From assembly GCF_028769735.1 (NCBI RefSeq), contig NC_088175.1, positions 1,860,001-1,924,000 on the forward strand: DNA of 64,000 bases, written 5' to 3'. The DNA comes from Zonotrichia leucophrys gambelii. Lineage: Eukaryota > Chordata > Aves > Passeriformes > Passerellidae. The notes beneath the pieces were generated by a model. That model worked only from the letters and a program-made list of their open reading frames with translations. It was not told the DNA's origin and did not search any database. The position numbers were made by a program, and so were the translations under genes. Shown one piece after another: positions 1 through 11,870 of this stretch (position 1 is its first letter; each line of letters begins with the position of its first letter).

Positions 1-1070
1 CTGCATTTCTCCAGTGCAGGCAGAACAAACACATCACTGCTGCATTTCTCCAGTGCAGGGAGAACAAACACATCAGTGCTGCACTGCTCCAGTGCAGGGA
101 GAACAAACACATCAGGGCTGCATTTCCACAGTGCAGGGAGAACAAACAATCAGGGCTGCATTTCCACAGTGCAGGGAGAACAAACACATCAGGGCTGCAT
201 TTCTACAGTGCAGGGAGAACAAACACATCAGGGCTGCACTGCTCCAGTGCAGGCAGAACAAACACATCACTGCTGCATTTCTCCAGTGCAGGGAGAACAA
301 ACACATCAGTGCTGCATTTCCACAGTGCAGGGAGAACAAACACATCAGGGCTGCACTGCTCCAGTGCAGGGAGAACAAACACATCAGTGCTGCATTTCTC
401 CAGTGCAGGGAGAACAAACACATCAGGGCTGCATTTCCACAGTGCAGGGAGAACAAACACATCAGTGCTGCATTTCCACAGTGCAGGGAGAACAAACAAT
501 CAGGGCTGCATTTCTCCAGTGCAGGAAGAACAAACACATCAGGGCTGCACTGCTCCAGTGCAGGCAGAACAAACACATCACTGCTGCATTTCTACAGTGC
601 AGGGAGAACAAACAATCAGGGCTGCATTTCTCCAGTGCAGGAAGAACAAACACATCAGGGCTGCACTGCTCCAGTGCAGGCAGAACAAACACATCACTGC
701 TGCATTTCTCCAGTGCAGGGAGAACAAACACATCAGGGCTGCATTTCTACAGTGCAGGAAGAACAAACACATCAGGGCTGCACTGCTCCAGTGCAGGGAG
801 AACAAACACATCAGTGCTGCATTTCCACAGTGCAGGGAGAACAAACACATCAGAGCTGCATTTCTCCAGTGCAGGGAGAACAAACACATCAGAGCTGCAT
901 TTCTCCAGTGCAGGAAGAACAAACACATCAGGGCTGCACTGCTCCAGTGCAGGGAGAACAAACACATCAGTGCTGCATTTCTCCAGTGCAGGGAGAACAA
1001 ACACATCAGAGCTGCATTTCTCCAGTGCAGGACAGAACTCATCACTGCTGCACTGCCCCAGTGCAGGGAG
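1..1070. repeat. 39-bp minisatellite, about 28 units, running off the left edge
   Basis: The unit is CTGCATTTCTCCAGTGCAGG followed by GAGAACAAACACATCAGGG. Most copies are 39 bp; at least three (near 148, 500 and 615) lack one C in AAACACATC and are 38 bp. Because 39 is a multiple of three, all frames stay open and give spurious proteins such as EQTHQGCIS or NKHIRAAF repeats. Four core variants alternate (TTTCTCC, TTTCCAC, TTTCTAC, ACTGCTCC). Confidence 0.97.
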
Positions 1071-1357
1071 TGTAGGGGGATAGAGCATTAGTAAATAAAG
1101 GTAATATAGAAAGTAATCTTACCCCCTAAAGTGTTGCAGCTGAGCCAATTATTAGAGATTGGGAACAGGCCTGATTTTAACAGGCCACACCTGTAGCCAG
1201 TCAGAAGAGTGTTATAAAAGAGTGGATTGGTTGGCTGAGGGGGACTGGAGTCAGTTGGCTGCTGTGAGGATAAGGAAGAGTCAGTGCCTAGAGAAGCTGC
1301 CTACAAAAAGCATCAAGGAGGTCTGAAACTCTAGCAATATGTAATATAATTACTGCA
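1071..1357 (+). mobile_element. LTR-like element, family B, copy 1, inserted in the minisatellite
   Basis: Begins TGTAGGGGGATA and ends ATTACTGCA, with TATAAAAGAG near 1214. About 85% identical by eye to 61953-62238. Minisatellite sequence resumes right after it (GGGAACACATCAGAGCTGCA), so it is an insertion. Flanks AGGGAG and AGAGGG resemble a degraded 6-bp duplication. TG...CA ends plus an internal TATA motif favour an LTR, but I cannot name the family, and a non-LTR origin is not excluded. Confidence 0.6.
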
Positions 1358-1412
1358 AGAGGGAACACATCAGAGCTGCACCTTTGCAGTGCAGGGAGAA
1401 CACATCACACTC
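1358..1412. repeat. Residual minisatellite units beyond the insertion
   Basis: GGGAACACATCAGAGCTGCACCTTTGCAGTGCAGGGAGAACACATCAC-like sequence: one and a half diverged 39-bp units that lack the AAAC of the main array. They mark the original right edge of the array. Confidence 0.8.
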
Positions 1413-4400
1413 AGCAGCCTGCAGAGACCCCTCCTCACTGGCACCACTCCCCAGCAAATGACCTGAGCACACAGGGCAAGCCCAAAACGCCCCTCAGGAA
1501 TGCTCAGTTTCTCCAGCACACACTCTCCCATAGCTGGGTTTGTTGTTTCACCCAAGCAGAGGGTTTTTCCAGCATTCCCATAAAGCCTGCTGAAGGCAAA
1601 GAGCATTTAGTCATCAGGCAGGAAGGGAATAAAATGCACGAGAGGCTACACTAAAGTGCAGAGACAAGATGTAACTGCCAAGAGAATTATTTCATCCTCT
1701 CCAATCAGCTACATCTCACTTCCAAATGTAAGGCACAGTCAGAAAGAAGCTCCATGTAATTCCTCATTTGCAGTACAGAGAAAATTGTATCAGTAGAATG
1801 GAAAGGAGGAAAAAGATAAAACACAAAGTCTATGGGAAGATCAAAAACCTAGGTCTAGCAAGCTACTTGCCTTTCATGAAATCAATTTGTGTCCTCCCAC
1901 CAGGAGTGAGCTTTGGGGTACAATCCTGTTTAGCAGTGGAGAGAGGAGCTGTAGGTGGGAGACAGAACCAAGGAAATGGCCTTAAACAGCACTGGCTGGA
2001 GGGAAAAAGTAAGAGTCAGAGGTAAGAAAGAATAAAGGGAAAAAGGACCAGGTGCTCAGTGCTTTGGGATTCAATAATTTTTAAAAAAAATTATAAATGG
2101 AAACTACAACTGTTCTGAACTCATCTTTTGGGGACAGAAAAAAAAACCTCTTTTGAATATTATACTGGACATCCATAGGGAGAGAATGCAAAAACAACTT
2201 CTGAACTGGATCAAGCATAGCTTTAAATGCATAGATCACAAAAACCATACAGTGACTATTTTCATCAAAAGGAAACTTTCAGATTGGGTTTTTCTGGTGC
2301 AAGATTCTGCATTCAAACTAGAAAGACCTATCCTGATTTTGCAACACTGGAAAATATGGTGGAGATCTAGAACATTTAGGCATGCCTTCAGGTCCAAAGT
2401 GCAATGAATTAACATTCAAGCTTGAGTAATTGAAAGCCTATTGACAGAACTACATGAATCAAAGAGAATATCAAATGACCAATTGAAAAAGTGTAGAATA
2501 ATCCAATGTACAATTTTAAAACTCAAATAAGGTAGAGAGCACTATACAAAACCATAAAAATGCCAAATTACAAATTTTGGCTTCAAAATTAAGGCAAATT
2601 TATTAAAATATGATGCTCAGATTGCTAGCCTACTTTCTCTAGAAGAATTTAGAAGGCCCTGACATAAACATGGGAAACATAGTTTCTAAACACTCTAAGA
2701 AACTGTACGAAACAATAATCCAAACACATTTGAGAACATCCCTTTTTCAATCTCTCTTTTCATCCATTTCCCTGCCTGTGACACAGACCTACCAACAGAG
2801 GAGCCACAAAGGCAGCTGTCCCTGAAATCCCACTGTGCCATGAGCAGCTGGAGCCAGCCAGGAGCCTCCTGTGAGGGGGAGCTTTCCTTGCAGTGACCTC
2901 CCCAGGCAGAGGATGTGACTGCATCCAGGTGTGGCTGAGGTGGTCATCCAATAAAGGAGTAATAAGAGGATAAGAGATGCTCTATTTTGCTCTCCTGGCT
3001 ATTCTCAGATCAAGCTGCAGCAGAAGCAATCCTATTTCATAAAGGCAGGTCTGACAGAGTCCCAGGCAAAGGGGAAATTACAGAAAGAGATACTGCAATC
3101 AGGCTATTTGTGTTCTAAATTCTATAAATTATGTTTTCATCTTCTTTTTTTTCTGTCAAAGAATACTGTATTCAAAGACACTCTGAAAGCTCATCTATGC
3201 TTAAATTGCAATCTCAGAAGCCTCTGAGCAGGTGAACAAATGCTGCATCCTCATGTGGATTCTGGAGAACAGGGAAGCTGTTCTGGTGCTGGGCCCTGAT
3301 TCCTGCACTGAGACAGGGGGGGTCAAAGATGAGCCCTGTGCCTGCTCCTGTAATGGAACCACAGCTATCCTGCCAGTCTGCTGCAGACCTTGAAGAGAAT
3401 CCAAGTCTCAGCCTTCTGCACTTGTGCTTATCTCATCAGACCACAGCCACCACAGAAAAGTCATTTCCTTTCTCCTGTGAGCACCTCCCACCGAACGCAT
3501 CGCGCCGAGATGATTCTCGTAACCACAAACAAGGCAAAGAGGATCCAGGGCTCATCAGCCTCTCAAATAACAGACAGCCACAGCTGCTGGAAATCAGACA
3601 TGGAGCTGCAATGGTCACCTGCAGGTAGCATTCAGTTTTGATGCATTCACACTTCAGCACAGCAGGCACGAGCAGCTCGGAGGATGTTCATGCTCACAAA
3701 CAGCATTTTGCTTTGTGAAGGGGTCCAAGAGCTTTGCTGTCTGACTGGGCACTGAGGTGGTCATCTCAAACCAGACAGAAATAAAGGATTTATCTAAGTG
3801 GATTTGAACAAGTCCTGACTGTGGCAGAACAGCTTGCTGAGCAATTCCCAGCCAGGGCCAACACTCACTCCTCACCCTCCCAATCAGTGAAACAAGGACA
3901 GTGTTTGCCCAATTCCCAATCCTTGTGCACACAAACATCAGTGAGTACAGCCAGCAGCACACTGTCACACAAGAAGCCTTGTTCTGAATGTCTACGCTAC
4001 AAGAAACAATGCAAAAGTCACTGTGACACCGTGGTGCACCTGCAAATTCCACACTCACAAGGTGCTCTGGTGCCCTTTCTAGTTTGGGATTACAAGAAAG
4101 GACTCCAAGAGAGATGATTTTCAGGGCCATTTTAAGCTGAACAAAACACCACATGAACAGGCAACACCAATGATCCACCCTACAGAGAAAGGTGAAAGGA
4201 AAAAATTACTTACACAGCTGCATGAATAATTTAGTGACTCTGAAACAACACCATTTATTTCCTTCAATTTAGACACTGTCATTTACTACCAGCATCCTCA
4301 TACAGAAGAAACCTGGAAATAAGTAAGAAGTCTTCCCAAAGATTTATAAAACTTGCTGAAATTCTTCCAAATAATTTATTTCTACACCACAGGAAGCCTG

Positions 4401-4763
4401 GGAAATTTCAGCCTGAATTTAGCAGCAACCATAATAAAAGGATATAAAGAAACTGCTGTAATTGGAAAAAGAGCTTCTACTACCACACACTGGTGCCAGA
4501 ATACCTACAATGACATAAAGTCAATGTTTTATTTACTGGAATACTTCAGAAATTCTTTCACAACAGTAATTTACCTTAAGTACACTTCATTATCAGAGCT
4601 CATTCTTCAGAACACAAACTATTATGTTTTCAGGACTCTTTTCTTAACTACCCAAGCTTAAATCAGTCACTGCTGAACAGGTAAGAAGATTCCCCTTAAA
4701 TGCAGATGTAGGGGAATACAAGACAAACAACATTTGTGTGCTTGATAATTCTCAGCCCCACTC
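1413..4763. other. No gene recognised
   Basis: Mixed sequence of ordinary composition with no tandem array, LTR or CR1 that I can identify. The open frames (largest 174 codons on the minus strand at 3654-4178) have no recognisable motifs and are interrupted on all sides. Confidence 0.6.
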
Positions 4764-4769
4764 TAATAT

Positions 4770-5147
4770 TGTCACAGATATCTTTTATAAAAAATCCTTT
4801 GCTTAGGATTTTTCCTCCTGAGAAGCTGAGAGGCCTCAGGAACAAAATGTAAACAATGGTTATCTGCTGCTGTGGAATGCAACAAGTGCATCTGTGATTG
4901 GTCTCATGTGGTTGTTTCTAATTAATGGCCAATCACAGTCAGCTGGCTCAGACAGAGAGCCGAGCCACAAACCTTTGTTATCATTCTTGCTTTTTTATTC
5001 TTAGCTAACCTTCTGATGAAATCCTTTCTTCTATTCTTTTAGTATAGTTTTAATGTAATATATAACATAAAATAATCAAGCCTTCTGAAACATGGAGTCA
5101 GATCCTCATCTCTTCCCTCATCTAAGAACCCTGTGAACACGGTCACA
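4770..5147 (+). mobile_element. Solo LTR, family A, copy 1
   Basis: A 378-bp element from TGTCACAG to GGTCACA, flanked by a perfect 6-bp duplication TAATAT (4764-4769 and 5148-5153). Internal landmarks shared with three other copies: CCTCCTGAGAAGCTGAGAGG, GTAAACAATGGTTATCTGCTGC, two CCAAT-type motifs (GATTGGTC and GGCCAATCAC), and an AT-rich TATA/poly(A)-like region near 5041-5080. No internal retroviral sequence flanks it, so it is a recombined solo LTR. A 6-bp duplication is typical of class II endogenous retroviruses. Confidence 0.85.
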
Positions 5148-5153
5148 TAATAT

Positions 5154-6350
5154 CACTGCCCAAGCAATTCTCTGCAGTTCCAGATGTGTTGCACAGGCAC
5201 AAACATCTGCCAAGCCCAAGCAGGGAAAATGACTTCTCCTCATTTTCCTCATCTGCTTCCCCAGAACATGCAGATCACTAAGGTGTCTTTGCCAGTCACA
5301 TCCCACAATATCAAATTTTTTTTATATTTAGCTGCTCCAGAACATCCCCACGTCAAGGTAATTTGTCAGACCCTCTCCAGTTTCAAAGCAACAAGAGAAA
5401 CCTGAGACCCCTGTGTGCCCGTGGCAGTTCACAGACTATCAGTTTCCAAAACATGCTCTTTGTGCACAGTCTGACAGCTGGAGGCTCTGCTGAATCTTTA
5501 TCGTGCCCTAAGCTCAATTTTCAATGCTTTGTAGCAGACAAAAGGAAAAGATGTCGTCTAAGTGACAACAGGAAGATGGAAGAGGCTGAAATAAAGGGTT
5601 TCAGAGCTATGTTGCCTTCATCCTGATCAGGAGAATTTACTTTTGAGTCTCCACAAAAGATGCTAAGGAATTGAGAATGTGGACATTGAGGCCATGCAAG
5701 GCACTTTCTTCAGCTCTTTGTTTTCAGGAGCCTTTAGACAGGGAACCATACATGGAACTCCAGCAACAGCTTCACCAATGCCATAAAAGATTTTTTTAAA
5801 AAATCAGCCTTTACTTTTCATGACACTCAAATGCACAGTGATCTTCCATACTCCACTGGAAGTTGACATTTAACTGTTTTTTCACTCTTTAAGTGATTTA
5901 GGACTCAGTCACAAGAAATAAAATCAAGAAAGGGAAGGACAAAGGAGAAAGTGTGCAGGTATTGATATTCCAAATTTTCTGATCAAGAGATCTGCTGTAT
6001 GCAGCAGCACAGACAATCCCTGATGGCAAAACCAGAACTCCATGTTTTTGGTAGGACCCACAAACCCTGAAGACCTAGGTGGGGAATTCACTTTTCTGGG
6101 ATCCACAAACACCTTCCCAACATCTTCAGCAGCCTGCTGCCCCAAAATAATGCAGGGATAAAAAGCAAAGCCAAGAGTTGTTTGCATTTTAATAACTCTG
6201 CTCTCAAGCCATGTTTGTTCTCAATGCTGAAGTAAATCCACATTTCACAGGGTCATAGCAGACTCCCAGCAGTGCCCTTTGCTGAGGGCAGAGAAGGAAG
6301 GGTGAGATGCTGCAGGTAATGGAATGTTTATTCCACAAGAAGTAGCTGGA
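5154..6350. other. No gene recognised
   Basis: AT-rich, unremarkable sequence. No tandem repeat, no CR1 3' end, and only short open frames without family features. Confidence 0.6.
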
Positions 6351-6351
6351 T

Positions 6352-6605
6352 GCTTTGCCTTGTGTAGCTTGGCAAAGACAGAGACTGAAGGGGATACAAT
6401 TACTATCTACAAATACATCAAAGGAATTAATGCTGGGGAGGGAGGGAGGGGAGCTACTCAAGAACAATACTGGCACAAGAGTTTCAAAGTATAAACTGAC
6501 CATAAATAAAATATGGAGCAGAAATCATAAAGTTTATCTTAGAAAACACTTCCCAGTTATTAACAGTGGGGGTAAAAACTTTAACTGCCTCCATCTGCTT
6601 TTATA
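6352..6605 (+). mobile_element. Old, diverged CR1 LINE fragment
   Basis: Reads like a CR1 3' region: TAGCTTGGCAAAGACAGAGACTG, then GGGGATACAATTACTATCTACAAATACATCAAAGGAATTAATGCTGGGGAGGGAG-type wording, GGCACAAGAG and CATAAATAAA (partial strings shown). It is truncated at both ends with no terminal octamer, so it is an old copy. Confidence 0.7.
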
Positions 6606-8948
6606 ACGCCGCCAGGCTGGCACCCAGCACTGTCCTTGCACAGCAAAGAACCCAAATAGGAAGGCAGACTGAGAAACAAGCAACTCTGAGATAAGCTGGC
6701 TCATGATTCCCTTCTGGAAGACACCACAGTGCCAGGCAGACAACAGCAATACATGTTTTTTGCTCAGCCCATAATTTCCAAAGCAGCATTAGGAATTTAG
6801 TAAGAGGGCATGTGTGTGCACAGAGGTTCCAGGTTAAGGTGGCCTCCTCTGCACGCTGCTGGAGCTGGGGGACAGCCCAAGGAGCTGAGCAACAGCCACA
6901 CCTAAAGCCCAGGTTTGGGGGAAAAGCCCAAAAATCGGGGCCAGAGCCCGGGGCTGTCATTCCGCTCTCGGCCACCGGGTGTCGCCAGTGACCGCCCCAG
7001 AGCGGCACCGCGATTACCGACACAATAATAATTAACCGGGAGTTAATAAAGCACCGGGATTTTTCTTCTTCCTTTTAAAAGCCTCCGTTACTCAAATCAG
7101 ACCGTAAATCAAAAATCACAGCTTTCGCTTACAACTGCCTAGCACGAAAAATGGAAGGAAAAAAAACCCAACCAAATTCAACTACGGCACAACTTTTCTT
7201 TGTGAACCATCAGAGGTTAAAAATATACAAGTTCTTTATTAAAAGTCTCATTTGGATTTGCATCATTCAGACTTCCTACCAGATGCAGCTCATATGTCCA
7301 TGCAAGGCACACATAAACACAGAAAATGACTGACCTGTGTGCATTTGTATTTGCTCTTGTAGCATCCAGCAAATGCTGAGTCCAAACACCCATAACTCAC
7401 ATTTCCTATGGAAGAGGGATCAACAAACCAAACCCAGCAACTACAAAATCCTCTCTCAACCTCTTCCACTCATATCTATCTCCCACAAACATTCCTGAAG
7501 CAGGAGTGTTCAATGCACATGCAAAGTAATAGTTGCCCAAGACATTAAACCACTAGAATTAACTTTTCTTTAAATCTGTTTTTCTCCCTTTCAAAGCTGA
7601 GTCATGTATTTCCTTATATATCCTGGCAGACATTGAATAAACTAAAATCAAATCCTCTTACCTCAAAAAACTCCTTCATGATCTGCATAAAAGCTGAAGT
7701 CAGTTAGAATTGCTAGTAAGTGCTCTATGTTTCTAAACAAGAAATTTTGCTTTCACAGCTGCTTGTCCCTTCTGATTGCACAAAGGAGTAATAACACTTA
7801 ATTCCAGTTCTCCCACTCATTCCCATAGCAACAAAGATACACAAATTATTATTATGAAAAGATCCTCAAATTATTGAAAAGTGAACAATACCTGAAGCTT
7901 CCTATTCCAGGTGCTGCCAGCACACAACTCCAGTTTGCCAATTTTAACTAAATGCTGGTCTTCTCACCAATTGTACAGCACTTTTGTATCTTATTTTTAA
8001 TGAGAAGCTGACCAAGGTTTTGCCTTGAAATAAGAGGCAGGGGAAAAAAGATCTCAGTATGGTGAGAGGATGAGCTCAGATGGTGAGCTGCAGAGAGGTG
8101 CAAGTAAAAAGTTGTTAGTAAGTTAGAAATACAAAAAAATTAAGTTTTTGCTGGAGAAATAAAGCAATTGCAAGAAAGGTTATAAACAATACAGCAAAAC
8201 AATCATTTTACTTTAATTTTGGAAATAAGAGAGGAAAATGCACTGGCAAGAATTTATGTAACTCTTTTGTGTTTAACTCCTCTGTTGAAGGAAAAGGGAG
8301 AGTAACAGGGACATGAGAAGGGAGGGAGAAGTGGGTGGTGGGTCAGGGTGGAGGTCTCTGAGGAGGGCAAAGGAATGTTTGTTTGAGGTTGAATTTCCTA
8401 ACCCCACAAGGGATTGGGCAATATGCTCTTCTCCTGCTTTTCTTATATCCTCCATTGCCCATCTTGCACCTGAGCTGCTCCAGAGTGCAAAAGCACACTC
8501 CAAAACTTTGCCAAGACCCTGATTCACAACTCTCAATGCTTCTTTTTAATGTCTGGTGTGAAAGCCACTAATGGGCTTGTCCTCACACAGGAGAAGCTGA
8601 GCCCCATAAAAACCATCTTTTCATTCAAATAAACCCAAGACTTAGATTGTCTGCAGAGGCAGCCTGGTATCAACACAGATCAACACAGCTGAGCAGCATG
8701 GTAGTGCTGATTTCCTTCTGTTCTGCCCTTTTTCTTTTTTTTTTTTTCCCAGAAAAGCTTGGAAATATCATTATTTTTTATACTTCCAGTAAAAAGCACA
8801 ACAAAGCTGGAAAGTGCTGCCAGCAGGCAACAACCATCTGGTCTCTCAGGAGAGCTCCCACACAGCCAGGTACAGCCCAGACCCCAGGGCTGCCCTGCAA
8901 AAATGATGCTGTGAAAGAAAAAAGCATTTCAAAAAAATTCATCTTGAA
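6606..8948. other. No gene recognised; small CpG-containing patch at 6840-7030
   Basis: Mostly AT-rich. The patch at 6840-7030 is GC-richer, with a cluster of CpGs (TCGGCCACCGGGTGTCGCC and nearby), but has no CCAAT box, TATA box or convincing start. A 140-codon minus-strand frame through it (6601-7023) has no recognisable domain. It could be a weak regulatory region or a decayed island. Confidence 0.5.
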
Positions 8949-9308
8949 AGGTTGAGAGAATGGGGATTGTTCAGCCTGGAAAAGAGAAAGCTTTGGGGTG
9001 ATGTAATTGCAGCCTTCCAGAACCTGGAGGGAGCCTGCAAGAAAGATGCAGAGAATATTTACCAGAGCCTGGAGTGACAGGACAAGGGGGAATGGATTTA
9101 AACTGACAGAGAGCAGGAAGAATTTCTTCCCTGTGAGGGTGGTGAGGCCCTGGCACAGAGCAGCTGTGGCTGCCCCATCCCTGGGAATGTTCAAGGCCAG
9201 GCTGGATGGGCTTGGAGCAACCTGGTGGAAGGTGTCCTGCCCATGGCAGGGGCTTGGAACGAGGTGATTTAAGGTCCCTTTCAATCCAAACCATTCTATG
9301 ATTCTATG
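8949..9308 (+). mobile_element. CR1 LINE, 5'-truncated, with intact 3' end
   Basis: Runs from GTTGAGAGAATGGGGATTG through AGCCTTCCAGAACCTGGAGG, CAGGACAAGGGGGAATGG and CCTGGTGGAAGGTGTCCTGC. It closes with two ATTCTATG octamers (9293-9308), the diagnostic CR1 terminus. Well preserved, so relatively young. Open frames across it are shadows of the LINE. Confidence 0.95.
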
Positions 9309-10329
9309 CTCTTTTTAAAAAAATATTTTAAGCCACCTGAACATCATCAATTCATGCACAGAAGAACTCTTATGTGGAAAAAAAAAATAACATATTTATT
9401 TCCACAAGGTCTGGGACTGCTACACCTGTTTGTGTTTTCCTCCAAATGCGTTTTGTCTTGAAACAAACAAAAACCAACATGCAAACTTTAAACCAGAACC
9501 ACGTAAAATCAGCACCTACTAACCATGGGATTCACACGAACACAAACCTGTTTAATTATTCTGCTGACAGGGACAATTATCTCCAGGAGCTGCTCTGCAC
9601 ACACACTTCACTGAATCTGATTCTTCTCTCAAACAGGAAACCCACTGAAAATATGAGGAAATAAAAGGTATTAGCATAACTTAGTTCTGAGAACAAAGTT
9701 CTTACAGACCTAAAAATCAGCATACTAAGAAAAGAGCTTGTGTTTCTGCATCCTTTCAAATATGTAACACATGTCTAGGAAAAATTAATCTAGAATTATA
9801 GGATTATAACCAATATGAGCCAGTAGCAAAACAGAGAATTGACAATTCCACTCCCTGTATCTTGTAGGAAACGTTAATTCTGCAACACAGCATACTTAAG
9901 GATATCTGTTGATTATATAAAAGTTTAGGATATGCATATCACAGCTTTGGCAGTAATTTCTGTAACTACTTTTATATCCAAAACCATAGAAAAGTTTGTT
10001 TTCCTTTTTTCCCCAAAGGAGTAAAACTACCAAACAAAAAACCCAAACAGCAACTTTCATTTCTTCTTCTGACCTTTTCCAGATTTGTCTGGATGTGGGG
10101 TTTTTTTTTTGTTGTTTCAGACTGTCACTGTCATTAATAAAGATTCCCATCTGCACCAAACCTGGGTGAGCTCAGCTGGTGCTTACAGCACAATTTCCTT
10201 ATCCATGTATTTCATTAAATCACAAATCATTAGGGTGAAAATGCTGAAGAAGACATTTATGATCCAGTCCGGACATTAACCCAGCACTGCCAATGCCACC
10301 ACCAAACCGTGTCCCCAGGCACCACATCC
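9309..10329. other. No gene recognised
   Basis: AT-rich sequence with no repeat or coding feature that I can support. Confidence 0.6.
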
Positions 10330-11520
10330 ACGTAGTTTGGGACACTTCCAAGGGACGGTGATTCCCCCGCTGCCCTGGGCAGCCTTATCCCTGCTGGTGT
10401 TCCTTACCGGGATCCTCATTCCTGTCCCTGCCGGTGTTCCTTATCCCGGTCCCTATCCCTGTCCCTGCCGGTGTTCCTTACCGGGATCCTCATCCCTGTC
10501 CCTGCCGGTGTTCCTTACTGGATCTTTATCCCTGTTCCTGTCCCTGCCGGTGTTCCTTATCCCTGTCCCTGCCGGTGTTCTTTATCCCAATCCTTATTCC
10601 TGTCCCTGCCGGTGTTCCCTACCGGATCCTTATCCTGGCCGGTGTTTTTCGACCGGATCCTTATCCCTGTCCCTGCTGGTGTTCCTTACCGGATCCTTAT
10701 CCTTATCCCTGTCCCTGCCGGTGTTTCTTACCGGATCCTTATCCTTATCCCTGTCCCTGCCGGTGTTCCTTATCCCGGATCCTTATCCCTGTCCCTGCCA
10801 GTGCTCCTCATCCCGATCCTTATCCCTGTCCCTGCCGGTGTTCCTTATCCCGGTCCTTATCCCTCTCCCTGCCGGTGTTCCTCACCCGGATCCTTATTGC
10901 GGCCGCTCCATGGGATCCCAGTCCCTGCCGATGTTCCTTGTCCCGGTCCCTGTCGGTTTTTCTTATCCCGGCTGTGTCCTGGTCCCGGTCCTGGCGGTGT
11001 TCCTCACCCGGATCCTTATCCCGGCCGTGTCCCGGTCCCTATCCTACCGGTGTTCCTTACCGGATCCTTATCCCTGTCCCTGCCGGTGTTTTTTATCCCA
11101 ATCTTTATCCCTGTCCCTATCGGTGTTCTTTATCCCAATCCTTATCCCTGTCCTGCCGGTGCTCCTTACCCGAATCTTTATCCCGGTCCCTGCGGTGTTC
11201 CTTATCCCAGCCATGTCCCGGTCCCTGCCCTGCCGGTGTTCCTTATCCCGATCCTTATCCCCGTCCTGGCCGGTGTTCCTCACCCGGATCCTTATTCCGG
11301 CCGCTCCATGGGATCCGTGTCCCTGCCGGTGTTCCTTATCCTGCCGCGTCCCGGACCCAGTCCCTGTCCCTGCCGGTGTTCCTCACCCGGATCCTTATCC
11401 TGGCCGTGTCCCTGTCCCTGTCCCTGCCAGTATTCCTTACCGGATCCTTATCCCGGCCGCACCATGGAATCCCTGTTCCTGCCGGTGTTCCTTATCCCGG
11501 CTGTGTCCCGATCCCGGTCC
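10330..11520. repeat. Minisatellite, about 36-bp unit, GC-rich, abutting the CpG promoter
   Basis: About 1.2 kb of imperfect tandem repeats built from CCCTGCCGGTGTTCC, TTACCGGATCC and TTATCCCTGT blocks. Unit length is variable (roughly 30-50 bp) through loss or gain of sub-blocks such as TTATCCC and CTGTCCC. Interspersed GGCCGCTCCATGGGATCC segments recur near 10900, 11300 and 11455, giving a looser higher-order period. The long open frames across it (up to about 500 codons, Pro/Cys/Leu repeats in all three frames) are products of the repeat, not genes. On the minus strand, units carry CCGGTAAGG or CCGGGTGAGG. Confidence 0.93.
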
Positions 11521-11870
11521 CACTCCCGGTCCCTCAGAGCTGCCCCGGCCGCCGCGTGCGCCCCGCGCGGCCGCCGCCAGCCCCGCCCCCACCCCCCATT
11601 GGCTGCAGCGGCCGCCATCTTCCGCTTATGGAGGAGGGGAAGGAAACGACGCACGGGAAGGGGATTGGTGTAAAGGCGGGGGCGGGGCCATCCGGCAATC
11701 GGCGCCGTCTGATTGGCTGACGCAGGGAAGCCCCGCCCCGCGGGCGGGGCGCGGCTGCGCTCGGCCGTGGCGGGGTTGGAGCGCCCCGGCTGGGAACGGG
11801 CGCGGGAAACGGGAATGGCTCCGGGTGACCCACGGAGCTGCGCCCTCCGGGACAGCAGGAACACGGAGGA
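11520..11870 (-). promoter_or_regulatory. CpG-island promoter, probably transcribed leftward (WDR89 promoter candidate)
   Basis: A sharply GC/CpG-rich block. It holds ATTGG elements at 11598-11602, 11664-11668 and 11712-11716, a YY1 site GCCGCCATCTT at 11611-11621, GC boxes (GGGGCGGGGCC near 11680-11689; CCCGCCCCG near 11732-11740) and an E2F-like GCGGGAAA at 11802-11809. The YY1 element reads AAGATGGCGGC on the minus strand, the usual sense orientation just downstream of a start. With two CCAAT boxes upstream, this suggests a minus-strand start near 11.63 kb. In vertebrates WDR89 commonly lies next to SGPP1, downstream of its 3' end and in the same orientation (recalled synteny). A 5' UTR exon of WDR89 is therefore plausible, but no WDR89 coding sequence is in the window. 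Confidence 0.7.

Noticed and set aside
14..1091. Long plus- and minus-strand open frames (up to 353 codons) with EQTHQGCIS/NKHIRAAF repeats
   Set aside because: They exist in all frames because the repeat unit is 39 bp. Single-base deletions in some units would shift any real frame, and there is no unique sequence.
6840..7030. Small GC-rich patch as a possible promoter
   Set aside because: Has CpGs but no CCAAT, TATA or GC-box cluster and no adjacent exon. Too weak to annotate as a promoter.
8778..9294. Two minus-strand frames of 107-168 codons
   Set aside because: Antisense through a CR1 LINE 3' end.
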